From JAEUIX01 sp046156035 (GTDB lineage: Bacteria; Planctomycetota; Phycisphaerae; Phycisphaerales; UBA1924), in contig JBJXEW010000014.1 in the NCBI GenBank assembly GCA_046156035.1, forward strand, positions 1 to 64,000: DNA of 64,000 bases, written 5' to 3'. Of this stretch, positions 34,175 to 47,464 are shown piece after piece (position 1 is the stretch's first letter; each line of letters starts with the position of its first letter). The translations under genes and the position numbers were made by a program. The notes beneath the pieces are model-generated. The model did no database searches, was not told the origin of the DNA, and saw nothing but the letters and a program-made list of their open reading frames with translations.

Positions 34175-35824
34175 TCAGTCGTTGGGCGACCGCATCAACT
34201 TCCGGAGCAAGGGCGTGAGCAGGATGATGAGTACGCCGCCGCCCACCGAGAGGCACACGAACAGGCCGAAGAAGTTGGCGTAGCCGCCGCCAAAGTCGAT
34301 GCCCCACTTCTGGAAGAAGAAGGTCTGCTCGTTGATGGTCTTGGGGTCGGCGTGGCCGGCGAGTTTGCCGCCCACGGTGTAGGCCAGGAAACTTGAGAGG
34401 AACCACACGCCCATGAGCATGGACGTGTGCTTCTTGGGCGCGGCACGCGAAACATACGAAAGGCCGGTGGGCGAGAGGAACAACTCGCCGACGGTGTGCA
34501 GGAAGTAGGTGGCGAAGATCAGCCACATCGCGGCGAGCGCGCCGTCCTGCCGCACCTGTTGTCCGGCGATCACCATGAAGACGTAGCCCAGGCCGAGCCA
34601 GATCAGCCCCAGACCGATCTTCACGGGTTGCGGGAAGGGCATCTTCCTGCGTGCGACGGCCACCCACATGGCCGCGAAGACGGGCGAGAGCACGATGATC
34701 GTGAACGGGTTGATGTTCTGGAACCACGACGTGGGCACGAGGAATGGGTCGGGGCCGGACCCGATGACTCGATCCATCTTCTCGTCGGTGAAGAAGTTCA
34801 CGCTCGTGGCGGCCTGCTCGAAGGCCAGCCAGAAGAGGAAGTTGAAGAGCATGTAGATGAAGATGGTGGCAACCGGACCACGGTCGCCCTTGGCCTGCAC
34901 CGCCGTGAAGAAGACCGCCCACCCGAGGCCGCCGCCGATGAGCGTGTAGAAGACGTACTCGTTGGAGAAGAACGCGTCGATCTGCTTGAGAACCCCGAAG
35001 TGGAAGCCCACCCCCACCAGCGCGGCCAGCGCGATGCCCGAAACAATGAACAGCGGTGCGCTGGAGCCTTTTCCGTCTGGCGGCAGGCCGATGCCGCGCA
35101 GGAACTTGTTGCGGAACTGGATGTAGTTGAGCAGGCCCGCGATCATGCCGATGGCGGCCAGCGTGAAGCCCCAGTGCCAACCCCACCGCTCGCCGAGGTA
35201 GCCGACCCCGGCGGTGCCGAGCAGCGCACCGACGTTGATGCCCATGTAGAAGATGCCGAACGCGCCCTGCTGACGTGGATCGCCCTCAGGGTACAACTGG
35301 TTGACCATCACCGAGACGCTGGGCTTGAAGTGGCCGGTGCCGATGACGATGAGGGCTAGGCCCGCGACGAACAGGCTCATGCCGTTGGCATCGTGTGCCA
35401 AGGTGCCCAGGCCCGAGAGGCCGAGCGTGATGTGCCCAAGGGCGATCAGCACTCCGCCCACGAGCATGGAGCGGTGCGTGCCGATCAACTTGTCTGCGAT
35501 GAAGCCCCCGGCGATGGGGAGCAGATACGCCATGCCGCCGTACCACCCTACGAGGTTGCTGGCCTCAGCCTGGGTCCACTCCCGGCCGGGGTTGAAGCCC
35601 GGTGCCGCGCCCTCGGGGAGCGGCTCCATGCCGGTCATCTTGCACTTCAGGTACAGCCCCAGGATGGCGCGCATCCCGTAGAAACTGAACCGCTCCCACA
35701 TCTCGACCATGAACAGGAGAAACAGGCCCGGCGGGTGGCCGAGCACGGTGCGGCCCGTCGGGTCCGCTCCGCCGCCGCTGGGGTACGAGGGCGTGTTCAA
35801 GTCGGGGGCCGTCGGTGCGCTCAT
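34175..35824 (-). CDS. POT-family proton-dependent oligopeptide transporter
   Basis: 549 residues from ATG 35824. The proton-coupled oligopeptide transporter signature is present in EMWERFSFYGMRAILGLYL and GTGHFKPSVSVMVNQLY, followed by FYMGINVGALLGTAGVGYLGERWGW. Around 14 helices follow, and the late GELFLSPTGLSYVSRAAPKK segment matches the PTR2-like region. It takes up di- and tripeptides or related compounds with protons. The gene faces a GNAT gene at its end and the tRNA-Val at its start, with no co-transcribed peptidase. Confidence 0.93.
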   Translation of the reverse strand: MSAPTAPDLNTPSYPSGGGADPTGRTVLGHPPGLFLLFMVEMWERFSFYGMRAILGLYLKCKMTGMEPLPEGAAPGFNPGREWTQAEASNLVGWYGGMAYLLPIAGGFIADKLIGTHRSMLVGGVLIALGHITLGLSGLGTLAHDANGMSLFVAGLALIVIGTGHFKPSVSVMVNQLYPEGDPRQQGAFGIFYMGINVGALLGTAGVGYLGERWGWHWGFTLAAIGMIAGLLNYIQFRNKFLRGIGLPPDGKGSSAPLFIVSGIALAALVGVGFHFGVLKQIDAFFSNEYVFYTLIGGGLGWAVFFTAVQAKGDRGPVATIFIYMLFNFLFWLAFEQAATSVNFFTDEKMDRVIGSGPDPFLVPTSWFQNINPFTIIVLSPVFAAMWVAVARRKMPFPQPVKIGLGLIWLGLGYVFMVIAGQQVRQDGALAAMWLIFATYFLHTVGELFLSPTGLSYVSRAAPKKHTSMLMGVWFLSSFLAYTVGGKLAGHADPKTINEQTFFFQKWGIDFGGGYANFFGLFVCLSVGGGVLIILLTPLLRKLMRSPND

Positions 35825-35946
35825 GCCGGTGCTCCAATGGGGAGTCTGCGGCCCGCCTGGGCGGGGCAGATGGGTCGGGAAGTGTACCAAACTTCGGCTG
35901 TTGGCCGCGTTCGCCGGGAAAGTGCGGCGGATATACTCGGTTCGCG

Positions 35947-36020
35947 GGCCGCATAGCTCAGTTGGCTAGAGCACAGTCCTCACACGACTGGGGTCACAGG
36001 TTCGAGTCCTGTTGCGGCCA
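35947..36020 (+). tRNA. tRNA-Val (anticodon CAC)
   Basis: 74 nt. The acceptor GGCCGCA (35947-35953) pairs with TGCGGCC (36013-36019), the D stem/loop TAGCTCAGTTGGCTAGAG is standard, the anticodon loop CTCACAC gives anticodon CAC, and the T loop contains GGTTCGAGTC. The CCA tail is not encoded (discriminator A is followed by TTTT). Reads GUG codons, the main valine codon in GC-rich genomes. Confidence 0.97.
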
Positions 36021-36136
36021 TTTTGCCCCTCGCTCCGGCACGACCGGACCGTGCATGAGCCTTGGGCGTGCGTCCGCGAGGCACCTTCGGGCGGCCCCTC
36101 AGACCCGCACAAGGGCACATCCGCTACGCTTGGCCC

Positions 36137-36694
36137 ATGCCTTCGCCCCGCGCCGAACTGCTGGCCGACTCCGTCCTTGCGTGCAAGGTGCTCACCGGCC
36201 GCTACCTCCCCGGCTTCAACGATGTCACCTGCGTGCGCTCCACGCCCGACCTGCCCAACCACGTGGCCTGGTGCCTTGGCCACTGCGCCGTCACCATGCA
36301 CCGCGTGGCAGACCTCGTGAGCGGTACGGCCACATCGGGCCTGCCCGCGAGCGACTTTATCGAGAAGCCTCACGCCGACGGCACCAAGGGCTCGCGCGAC
36401 AAGGGCCTGTTCGATGCCGAGTCGGTGGCCTTCGGTTCAACCGTGGAAGAACGCCACGACCGCTACCCCAAACTGGATCGGTGCATCGAGGTGTTCAACA
36501 ACGCCTGCGATCGCCTCGCCGCGGTCGTGCGGGCGTTGCCCGAAGCCGACCTCGACAAGGCCCATCCGTGGGGCGCGGGCGGCGAGTTTCCCGCTTGGGC
36601 GTTGATCTCACGCATGGTCTTCCACAACGGCTTCCACACAGGCCAGATCGCCGACACACGCCGGGCCTTGGGCTTCAAGCGGTTGTTTGGGTGA
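36137..36694 (+). CDS. DinB-like helical protein
   Basis: 185 residues. The four-helix DinB/YfiT-like pattern is suggested by LPNHVAWCLGHCAVTMHRVA, AFGSTVEERHDRYPKLDRCI and the C-terminal FHNGFHTGQIADTRRALGFK, which holds the second His pair of the metal site (HxxxH). The first site HVAW...H also fits. DinB proteins include thiol-dependent transferases acting on bacillithiol/mycothiol-like cofactors and DNA-damage-induced proteins, but many are uncharacterised. The start at 36137 is uncertain only by a few codons. Confidence 0.72.
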   Translation: MPSPRAELLADSVLACKVLTGRYLPGFNDVTCVRSTPDLPNHVAWCLGHCAVTMHRVADLVSGTATSGLPASDFIEKPHADGTKGSRDKGLFDAESVAFGSTVEERHDRYPKLDRCIEVFNNACDRLAAVVRALPEADLDKAHPWGAGGEFPAWALISRMVFHNGFHTGQIADTRRALGFKRLFG

Positions 36695-37088
36695 GTGGGC
36701 GTCGGGCCGCCGGGCGGACGGCGGGGGCATTTTGCGGCCCCTTTGCCGACGGTGGTGGCGGATTCGCTCACTTTTTCCCCTTGCTCCGGGCCTGTTGGTG
36801 GGTTAGTGTTTTGGCACCCACACCCGGCGTGGCCGGGGTTGGGTGGTTGTGGATGGATCGGGCCTTGTGGAGCAGCGGGCGCGTGGCAGCAAACGGTTTG
36901 ATCGCGAGTGCGAAACCAACGGGTGCTTTCCGCGTCGGCGCGCGTTCATGATGCGCTGCCCTTCCCACAGGCCGAGTGAGCAACGATTCGGGTTTGATTG
37001 ACGCCGGCGGGCTTTCCGCGGGTCGGGTGTTGCCGCGTGTGCGGCAACCGGGCCGCGCGGGCGACGGCAGAGCCAATGGAGCATCAGT
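36695..37088 (+). promoter_or_regulatory. infC leader region with stable hairpin
   Basis: About 390 bases before infC without any gene. It contains GTTGCCGC (37029-37036), a GTGT loop and GCGGCAAC (37041-37048), a perfect 8-bp stem with a tetraloop, 41 bases before the likely start. No T run follows, so attenuation is possible but not shown. In other bacteria, infC is controlled at the level of translation by IF3 itself. Confidence 0.6.

Positions 37089-37091
<3 letters not shown>
37078..37091 (+). promoter_or_regulatory. infC ribosome-binding site and AUC start
   Basis: GGAG at 37078-37081 is followed by a 7-base spacer and ATC at 37089. The reading frame upstream is open back to a TGA at 36999 but contains no ATG, GTG, TTG or CTG until the GTG at 37170, which would cut off the conserved RINGFIR region of IF3. 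ATC at 37083 is the only other in-frame candidate in this stretch, but it is too close to the GGAG. Confidence 0.75.
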
Positions 37092-37880
<789 letters not shown>

Positions 37881-37962
37881 CAGGACCGATCGGGTGCGGT
37901 AGCATCCGCCTCCCCACAGCCGGGGCGCGCCCTCGGGGCATGCTCCGCATCAGGAACCACCC

Positions 37963-38766
37963 GTGGCCGATACGGCGATTATCAGCGACATTCACGGCAA
38001 CGCCGAGGCGCTCATGGCGGTGCTGGCCGATATCGACTCGCGGGGCATCAAGCGCATCGTGTGCCTGGGCGACATCATCGGGTACGGGCCCGACCCGCTC
38101 TTGTGCATTGATCTGGTGCGGGCGCGGTGCCAGTGGGCGCTGATGGGCAACCACGACTTCGGCGTGCTGTACGAGCCGACGAACTTCAACCCCGGGGCCG
38201 AGAGCGCGGCGTTCTGGACGCGCGACCGGATTGATGCTGAACCGGACGATGCGCTGCGGCGGGAGCGGTACGAGTTTCTGGGCCGGCTGCGCGTGCGGAT
38301 TGTGGAGAACGGGCCGGACGGGAAGACGCCGATTCTGTGCGTGCACGGCTCGCCGCGCCGGCCGATCAACGAGTACATCTTTCCTGATGACGTTCGGACT
38401 GCGCCGGATAAACTGACGACCATCTTCGAGCGCGTGCCACGCGTGTGCTTTGTGGGGCACACGCACGTGCCGGGCGTGTTTACCGACGAGCCGGACTTTT
38501 ACCCGCCCGGCGAACTGACCGACGCGACGTACAAGTTCACCGAGAACGAGAAGGCGATCATCAACGTCGGCTCGGTGGGCCAGCCGCGCGACCTGGACCC
38601 GCGCGCCAGTTACGTCATCATCCGCGAGAGCGGGGCCGGCGGCGACACGCGCGGCGAGGTGCAGTTCGTGCGTGTGGCGTACGACATCGAGGGCGTGGCC
38701 AGGAAGATCAAGGCCGTGCCGCAACTCTCCGACTGGCTTGCGGACCGGCTCTTCGAGGGGCGCTGA
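37963..38766 (+). CDS. Calcineurin-like metallophosphoesterase
   Basis: 267 residues from GTG. Motif order fits the two-metal phosphoesterases: TAIISDIHGNAEALMAVL, CLGDIIGYGPDPLLCIDLV, WALMGNHDFGV, ILCVHGSPRRPINEYIF and VCFVGHTHVPGVF, ending in INVGSVGQPRDLDPRASYVI. These bind two metals through the conserved D, H, N and H residues. This YfcE/Ap4A-like group often cleaves cyclic nucleotides or dinucleotides, but the substrate is unknown. It lies 83 bases after infC and could be co-transcribed. Confidence 0.92.
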   Translation: MADTAIISDIHGNAEALMAVLADIDSRGIKRIVCLGDIIGYGPDPLLCIDLVRARCQWALMGNHDFGVLYEPTNFNPGAESAAFWTRDRIDAEPDDALRRERYEFLGRLRVRIVENGPDGKTPILCVHGSPRRPINEYIFPDDVRTAPDKLTTIFERVPRVCFVGHTHVPGVFTDEPDFYPPGELTDATYKFTENEKAIINVGSVGQPRDLDPRASYVIIRESGAGGDTRGEVQFVRVAYDIEGVARKIKAVPQLSDWLADRLFEGR

Positions 38767-38833
38767 GCCGCGCGGGTGTTGCGGTCGAAGGCCCGCCGTG
38801 GTGGGCGGTCCTCGCCGGACGGTCTGGCACACG

Positions 38834-40753
38834 TCAGCGCGGCGCGTCACCGGGCCCGTGCACCACGGACGCAACCGCGGCCGGCAGCGGGTGAGGGGTG
38901 GCCTCGCGGGTGATCAGGGCCACGCCGTCGGGCAACGACTGCGCCACCTGGGCGACGACATCGCCCTCGAGTTGGCGGGCGAACAGCCGGCGGCGCGATT
39001 TGCCGAGGATGAGTGTGTCGCAGCCATACGTAACGGTGTAGTCAAGAATCTCTTCCGCGATGTTGGCGCTGCACGCGTAGATGACCACGCAGGGGATGTT
39101 GTGCTGGCGGGCCAGCACGGCCACGGTGCCCAGGCTCTCCTGCGCTTCGGCATCGTCCTCGATGCGGGGCACTGCGCCGGGCCGCATGTCCAGCACGCGC
39201 AGCGTGCGCACGTAGATGGCAAAGAGCGTGGCGCCGCGCCGGCGGGCCATGTCCACCGCGAACTCGGCCTGGTAGCGGCCGCGTGCGGCGAGCATGATGC
39301 GCGGCTTGCTCGGGTCCAGTTGCATGCCAGCCCGGCGCACCTCGGCCAGCCAGCCCAGTTCGGGCTCGGGCAGGGCCGCGGCTTCGCGCACGCGGCGCTG
39401 GTGGCGCACGAAGAACCGCGCGGAGAGCGCCCCGCCCACCATGATGCCCGCGAAGATCGCCGCGTTGGGCTTGACGATCACGATGGTGAGAAACACGCTC
39501 GACATGAACAGGCCCAGCGCCCACATGGCCGAGCGTTCGATCAGCGAGATGGGCAGGGCCCGGTTCACGGCGCACGACACCACGTTGATCGCGATGGCGC
39601 CGACCACGCCGATGGCGTACAACTCGGCCAGAAACTTGGCATCGGCGCTCACCAGCAGCAGCGCGCAGGGAAGGATGCACGCGATGACCAGGCCCACCCA
39701 GGGCACGCCCGAGTAGTTGAGTTTCTTGAGCGGTGCTGGCAGTTCGCCGTCGATGCTCATGGCGTATTTCACGCTCACCATCGCCATCACGGCGGTGTTC
39801 ACGGCGCTGAGAAGCAGCAGGCCGAAGATGATGCCGCTCACCACCGCCGCGGCCGCGCCGGCCGACACGGAGCCCGTCCACGTGCTGACGGTGTGCTGGG
39901 CGAGTTGACGCATGGCCGTGTCGCGGTACGCCTTCACCTCCGGCGGGACGTTCTCAGGGGCCAGGCCCCCCTGCACTTCGTGCACGATGTAGTGGGGCGT
40001 GTCCACCGCCTGCAAGGCCGGCAGCGCGTTGATCGCCAGGCCGAAGATCATGTTGAGAACGATCACCTCGATGAGCACGGGGAAGATCGTCCGCCGCGCC
40101 GTGCGGGCCACCGGCTGCTTCATCAGGCCCGTCATGTTGGCCACGGCCTCAAGCCCCGAGAGCGCGAGGATGACGCGGACCAGGTTCTCCCACCGCTCCA
40201 GCGGCGGCGTGGCGGGTGCCTGGCCGCTTGAAAGGGCCTTGAACCCTTGGGCCACCATCGGCAGGCAGAGGATGCCGATGACCAGCGACAGCACGATCGC
40301 GGCGACGGCCACCACAAGGGCGAATCGTCCCGCGTTCTTGGCCCCGAACCAGTTGATGACGCCGATCACCGCGATCATGCCCACGGAGAGAGCGACCACC
40401 CATGCGCCCGGCGTGCCGAAGTAGTGGAAGCCCTCCACCGCGCTGAGCGCCGCGGTCACGATGTAGTCGCAGATCAGCAGCGTGGCGCCGATCACCGACA
40501 GCGTCGGCGAGAGTTGCCGTGCCGCGGCATACACACCCCCGCCGTCCGGAAAGCACCGGCAGATCACCGAGTACGCCCACGCGACGGCGATCATGATGAT
40601 CGACATCGCCAGCAGGTAATACGGTGAGGCGTGGCCGGTGTAGTAGAACGCCAGGCCCAGCACGTAAAGGCGGCTGGTGCCCCAGTCGCCGAAGAGCAGC
40701 GGCCCGGCGTGGTGCCAACCAAGGTCGCGGGGTCGTTTCTGGGAGACAAGCAT
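38834..40753 (-). CDS. APC-superfamily amino acid permease fused to UspA domain
   Basis: 639 residues. Residues 1-475 carry about 12 hydrophobic helices, e.g. SPYYLLAMSIIMIAVAWAY, FPDGGGVYAAARQLSPTLSV and NWFGAKNAGRFALVVAVA, characteristic of amino-acid/polyamine/organocation transporters. From about 490 a universal-stress-protein domain follows: PRIMLAARGRYQAEFAVDMA, ATLFAIYVRTL, VVIYACSANIAEEILDYTVT and CDTLILGKSRRRLF, where the ATP-binding GxxR/S pattern is partly kept. USP-fused APC permeases are thought to be regulated by nucleotide or stress signals. The HEPN gene ends only 12 bases before its start, so all three genes 41468-38834 may be one transcript. Confidence 0.88.
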   Translation of the reverse strand: MLVSQKRPRDLGWHHAGPLLFGDWGTSRLYVLGLAFYYTGHASPYYLLAMSIIMIAVAWAYSVICRCFPDGGGVYAAARQLSPTLSVIGATLLICDYIVTAALSAVEGFHYFGTPGAWVVALSVGMIAVIGVINWFGAKNAGRFALVVAVAAIVLSLVIGILCLPMVAQGFKALSSGQAPATPPLERWENLVRVILALSGLEAVANMTGLMKQPVARTARRTIFPVLIEVIVLNMIFGLAINALPALQAVDTPHYIVHEVQGGLAPENVPPEVKAYRDTAMRQLAQHTVSTWTGSVSAGAAAAVVSGIIFGLLLLSAVNTAVMAMVSVKYAMSIDGELPAPLKKLNYSGVPWVGLVIACILPCALLLVSADAKFLAELYAIGVVGAIAINVVSCAVNRALPISLIERSAMWALGLFMSSVFLTIVIVKPNAAIFAGIMVGGALSARFFVRHQRRVREAAALPEPELGWLAEVRRAGMQLDPSKPRIMLAARGRYQAEFAVDMARRRGATLFAIYVRTLRVLDMRPGAVPRIEDDAEAQESLGTVAVLARQHNIPCVVIYACSANIAEEILDYTVTYGCDTLILGKSRRRLFARQLEGDVVAQVAQSLPDGVALITREATPHPLPAAVASVVHGPGDAPR

Positions 40754-40765
40754 GGGGGGCGGTTG

Positions 40766-41155
40766 CTACGCAGGCAGCAGGCTGGCGACGTGGCGGACAA
40801 TCGAAGCCGCCGCTGCCGCGGCCCGGCGTGCTTCGTCGAGCGTCGGGCTGAGGTTCACGCCCGGGTAGCGCACGGCCACAGAGTACGGGTTCACGACATC
40901 GGCATCCGCAACGAGCGTGCCGTTTGCCCACCCGGCCTCGGACGCCGCGTTGATGAGCGTGGTCAGATCGTGGGTGCGTTCGGGCGTGAGCCCGCGCGCG
41001 GCGATCAGGGCCTTGAGCGCCTTCTCGCCCGCCTGCTGGGCGTGGAAGCACACCGCGTCGGTGGGCACCTCCTCAGACGCGAGGTTGTTGCGGATGCACA
41101 AAGGGTCGCTCTGAGCCTTGGCGAGCCACGCGGCGGCATCGTCAGGGGCGGGCAT
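40766..41155 (-). CDS. HEPN domain protein (MNT partner)
   Basis: 129 residues from ATG 41155. AWLAKAQSDPLCIRNNLAS and VCFHAQQAGEKALKALIAAR followed by LTPERTHDLTTLINAASEAG match the small HEPN family found next to MNT-type nucleotidyltransferases. The C-terminal NPYSVAVRYPGVNLSPTLDE is the typical 'RYPg' segment of this subgroup, and I do not see the R-x4-6-H motif of RNase HEPN toxins. It overlaps the MNT gene by 14 bases. With it, it may form a type VII-like toxin-antitoxin or a nucleotidyl-modification pair; roles cannot be told from sequence. Confidence 0.85.
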   Translation of the reverse strand: MPAPDDAAAWLAKAQSDPLCIRNNLASEEVPTDAVCFHAQQAGEKALKALIAARGLTPERTHDLTTLINAASEAGWANGTLVADADVVNPYSVAVRYPGVNLSPTLDEARRAAAAAASIVRHVASLLPA

Positions 41156-41468
41156 ACAGCACCCGCCCTTCGCGCTCCATGCGGGCCACCACGGAACCGG
41201 GCGACCGGCGGGCCAGCGCCAGTTCTTCGGGCGTGAACACCAGCGCATCCAGCGACCAGCGCCGCGCCGGAAACAGGCGCGATACGCCCCGCATGCGCTC
41301 CGCGGGGCAGAGCGTCGTCTCCATCTCGATCAGCAGGTCCACGTCGCTGTCGGGCCGGGCCACCCCCGTGGCGCGGCTGCCGAAGAGGGTGACGCGCCTG
41401 GGCGCAAGCTCACGCCGGATCGTCTCCACGATCTCACCCAGCGGGGGCTGCGGCTGTGCTTGCACCAT
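41142..41468 (-). CDS. MNT-type nucleotidyltransferase
   Basis: 108 residues from ATG 41468. The catalytic motif LFGSRATGVARPDSDVDLLI has GSR followed by two acidic residues spaced as in minimal nucleotidyltransferases (GSx10DxD). The rest contains VSRLFPARRWSLDALVFTPE and a helix. Its partner HEPN gene overlaps its 3' end. In known MNT/HEPN pairs the MNT protein adds AMP to the HEPN toxin. Upstream it is divergent from the WD40 kinase gene, with about 170 bases between. Confidence 0.87.
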   Translation of the reverse strand: MVQAQPQPPLGEIVETIRRELAPRRVTLFGSRATGVARPDSDVDLLIEMETTLCPAERMRGVSRLFPARRWSLDALVFTPEELALARRSPGSVVARMEREGRVLYARP

Positions 41469-41635
41469 GAACCGGAGTGTACGACCACGATGCGCCGACC
41501 GCCCATCCGGGTGCCGCGGCCCCGCGTGTCCGCAGTGTTCCGCAAAGATTCTCGCGGCCATGCCTGCATCACCTGCCCGGAATATGAGCGGCGTTCGGCT
41601 TGCGGAAGGGTCGCGGCCGCCTGTAGACTCTGCCC

Positions 41636-45013
<3,378 letters not shown>

Positions 45014-45021
45014 CGCGACAC

Positions 45022-47391
45022 TCACTCCTCCTCCGCCCGCAACACCCGCTCGCCTTCTTCCTCTTCCCCCGCATCCGCCGAAATCGTCCGGATGCGCACA
45101 CCCTCCGGCAGCGCTTGCACAAACAGCCGCCCATAGGCCTTGGTGCGCAGCCGCGGATCGAGCACCACCACACGCCCGAAGTCGGTGCTGGAGCGGATGA
45201 GCCGCCCGTAGCCCTGGCGGAACCGCAGAATCGCCCGCGGCAGGCTCTCCTCACTGAACGGGTTCCCGCCGCGGGCCTTGATCCGCTCGCAACGCGCCTC
45301 CACCAGCGGGCGATCTGGCGGATCAAAGGGGAGTTTGGTGATGATGACCGTGCGCAGGCCGCGGCCTTTCACATCCACACCCTGCCAGAAACTCGCCGCG
45401 CCCAGCAACACGCTCCGCTCATCCTTGCGGAATCGCTCCAAAAGCGTGGCGGGAGGGCCATCCCGCCCCTGCACCAGCAGGGGCAGGCCGTCGGCCTCCA
45501 GATCACGCTCCAGCGCCGCGGTCAGGGCGCGAATCGTGGCGAAACTCGTGCACAGCACGAACGCGCCGCCCGCGCCGCCGTGCGAGTTGCGCACGTGGTG
45601 CAGCACACGGGAAGCGAGCAGCCCGTGGTAGTCCATGCCCGCGTTCTGCTGCCGCGAAGTGCCGGAGGTGCTGCCGCGCGGGTCGGGCACGCTCAGGTCC
45701 ACCACCAACTCGCACTGGCGTGCGTGGTCGAAGGGGCTGCCCAGCGCCAGCGCCTCCGCCGCGGTGAAGCCGAGGCGGGAACGGAGGTGCTCGAAGGGTG
45801 AGGCCGCGTCGGGCGGCGTGGACTGCCTCCCCCGGCCCTGCGGGCCACCCCCTCCGCTGGGAGCGGAGGGGGATGAAGGGGCAGAGGGTGATGAGGCGGC
45901 CGTCGCCAGCGTCGCGCTCGTGAGCACGATGCCCAGTTCCTTCTTGAACAGGTGCTCGGCGAGCATCGGGCCAACCTCGATGGGTGAGCAGGCGAGTTTG
46001 ATGCGTGTGGCGCCCTTGAACGCGCGCGGCATCGACGCGACACCGCTCCCGGGTGTGCCGCGCGTGCCCGTGTGCTCGTCGCCTTCGCTCGTGCCATCGC
46101 TCCACAGTCCGCTTCCGCCGCCGCCCTCCAACCAATACACATACCCCTCTCGTTTCTGGTTCACCAGCACATCCACATCAAAGGCGATGGCCTCCGCTCG
46201 CACCGCATACGCGTTCAACTCGAACTTGTCGGGCTCGCTCGTGGTCTCTTCTTTGATCTGCTTCAGGCGCAGCGACAGGGCCTTGAGCGCTGGCGAGAGC
46301 GTGTTCTCCACCATCGCCGCGCCCAGCATGCGCCCCGAGCGCAGCCGCCCCGAACGCGAGAGCGCCCCCAGTTCATCAAAGAACGCGCGGCTCGCGTCGA
46401 GCGCGCCCAGCACCGCGTGCGTGGCTTGGTCCACCAATTCCACACGCTGGCCCAGCGATGCCAAGTGCGGCAGGTAGCCCTTGCCGGTGCGGCGGTGATA
46501 GAGCACGCCCAGGTAGTGCTCCACGCGGCCTTCGGACACCGAAAGGCCGAAGTGGTCGCACGCGGCATCTTCAATGCCGTGGGCCTCATCCAGAATCACG
46601 TGCTGGTACTCGGGCAAAAACCCCTTCACGCCCGCCGCTCGCATCGCCAGATCACTGAAGAACACGGCGTGATTGCACACCAGCAGGTTGGCCCCCTCCA
46701 TGGCGCGCCGAGATTTCTGGTAGAAGCACTGCTCGTGGGTGGGGCACTTGCGGCCCATGCAGTTGTCGGTGTCGCTCTGCACGCGGTCCCACACACCCGG
46801 TCGCTCCAGCGCGGGCAGGGTCGCGAGCGAGCCGTCGGTGGTTTCGTAGGCCCAGTCTTCGATCACGTGCAAACTGTTGCGGCTGGCTGCATCGGCAAAG
46901 AGCCGATCCTGGCGCGTCGACGCGAGTTTGAGACGGCGGATCGAGACGTAGTTGCCGCGCCCCTTCACCAGCACCGGCGTGAGGGCGCGGGCGGTGGCGC
47001 GGTCCACGCCCCAGGCGTTGGCGGGCGAGGTGGCTGCTGTGTCCACGATTTGGCTGGGCCCTGTCCCCTGTCCCCTCTCCACTCTGGCCTCGATCGACTC
47101 CCGCAACATCGGGATGTCTTTGGCAACCAGTTGTTCTTGCAGCGCGATCGTGTTCGTGGCGATCACCACGCGCTCGTCGCTCGTCATGCAGCGCAGCATT
47201 GCGGGCACCAGGTAGGCAAAACTCTTGCCCACCCCGGTGCCCGCCTCGATCACGGCCGTCTGCTTCAGGCTCATCGCCCGCATCACCGCCGCGGCCATGT
47301 CGAGTTGCTGCGGGCGCGGCTCAAAGTCCGGCCCCAGCAGGCGAGCGACGGGACCGTCGGCATTCAGGATGTCGCGGGCAGGATCGCGCAC
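45022..47391 (-). CDS. DinG/XPD-like ATP-dependent DNA helicase
   Basis: About 789 residues if it starts at the GTG at 47391; the reading frame is open further upstream, so the exact start is uncertain. Motif I IEAGTGVGKSFAYLVPAML, the DEAH box VILDEAHGIEDAACDHFGL, NLLVCNHAVFFSDLAMRA, a cysteine-rich NCMGRKCPTHEQC segment, and the C-terminal FRKDERSVLLGAASFWQGVD and QGYGRLIRSSTDFGRVVVLD identify the family. Only three Cys are evident, so an Fe-S cluster is not certain. At about residues 498-525, SSPSAPSSPSAPSGGGGPQG is encoded by a palindromic repeat. It is convergent with the kinase gene (8 bases) and divergent from hicA-like. Confidence 0.88.
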   Translation of the reverse strand: MRDPARDILNADGPVARLLGPDFEPRPQQLDMAAAVMRAMSLKQTAVIEAGTGVGKSFAYLVPAMLRCMTSDERVVIATNTIALQEQLVAKDIPMLRESIEARVERGQGTGPSQIVDTAATSPANAWGVDRATARALTPVLVKGRGNYVSIRRLKLASTRQDRLFADAASRNSLHVIEDWAYETTDGSLATLPALERPGVWDRVQSDTDNCMGRKCPTHEQCFYQKSRRAMEGANLLVCNHAVFFSDLAMRAAGVKGFLPEYQHVILDEAHGIEDAACDHFGLSVSEGRVEHYLGVLYHRRTGKGYLPHLASLGQRVELVDQATHAVLGALDASRAFFDELGALSRSGRLRSGRMLGAAMVENTLSPALKALSLRLKQIKEETTSEPDKFELNAYAVRAEAIAFDVDVLVNQKREGYVYWLEGGGGSGLWSDGTSEGDEHTGTRGTPGSGVASMPRAFKGATRIKLACSPIEVGPMLAEHLFKKELGIVLTSATLATAASSPSAPSSPSAPSGGGGPQGRGRQSTPPDAASPFEHLRSRLGFTAAEALALGSPFDHARQCELVVDLSVPDPRGSTSGTSRQQNAGMDYHGLLASRVLHHVRNSHGGAGGAFVLCTSFATIRALTAALERDLEADGLPLLVQGRDGPPATLLERFRKDERSVLLGAASFWQGVDVKGRGLRTVIITKLPFDPPDRPLVEARCERIKARGGNPFSEESLPRAILRFRQGYGRLIRSSTDFGRVVVLDPRLRTKAYGRLFVQALPEGVRIRTISADAGEEEEGERVLRAEEE
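45827..45872. repeat. Palindromic repeat inside the helicase gene
   Basis: GGCCC (45834-45838) pairs with GGGCC (45842-45846), then CCCCCTCCGCT (45848-45858) pairs with AGCGGAGGGGG (45862-45872). Preceded by CCTCCCCC, it has the same layout as the element in nadE (23402-23446): a short GGxCC stem, one A, then a CCCCC-type stem with a 3-base loop. Confidence 0.85.
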
Positions 47392-47464
47392 GATGAGAGT
47401 GTAGTTCGGAGTTTGTTTGCTTGCCCGTGGTGCGGAAACGGGAACCGTCCCGCTGGCACATTCG

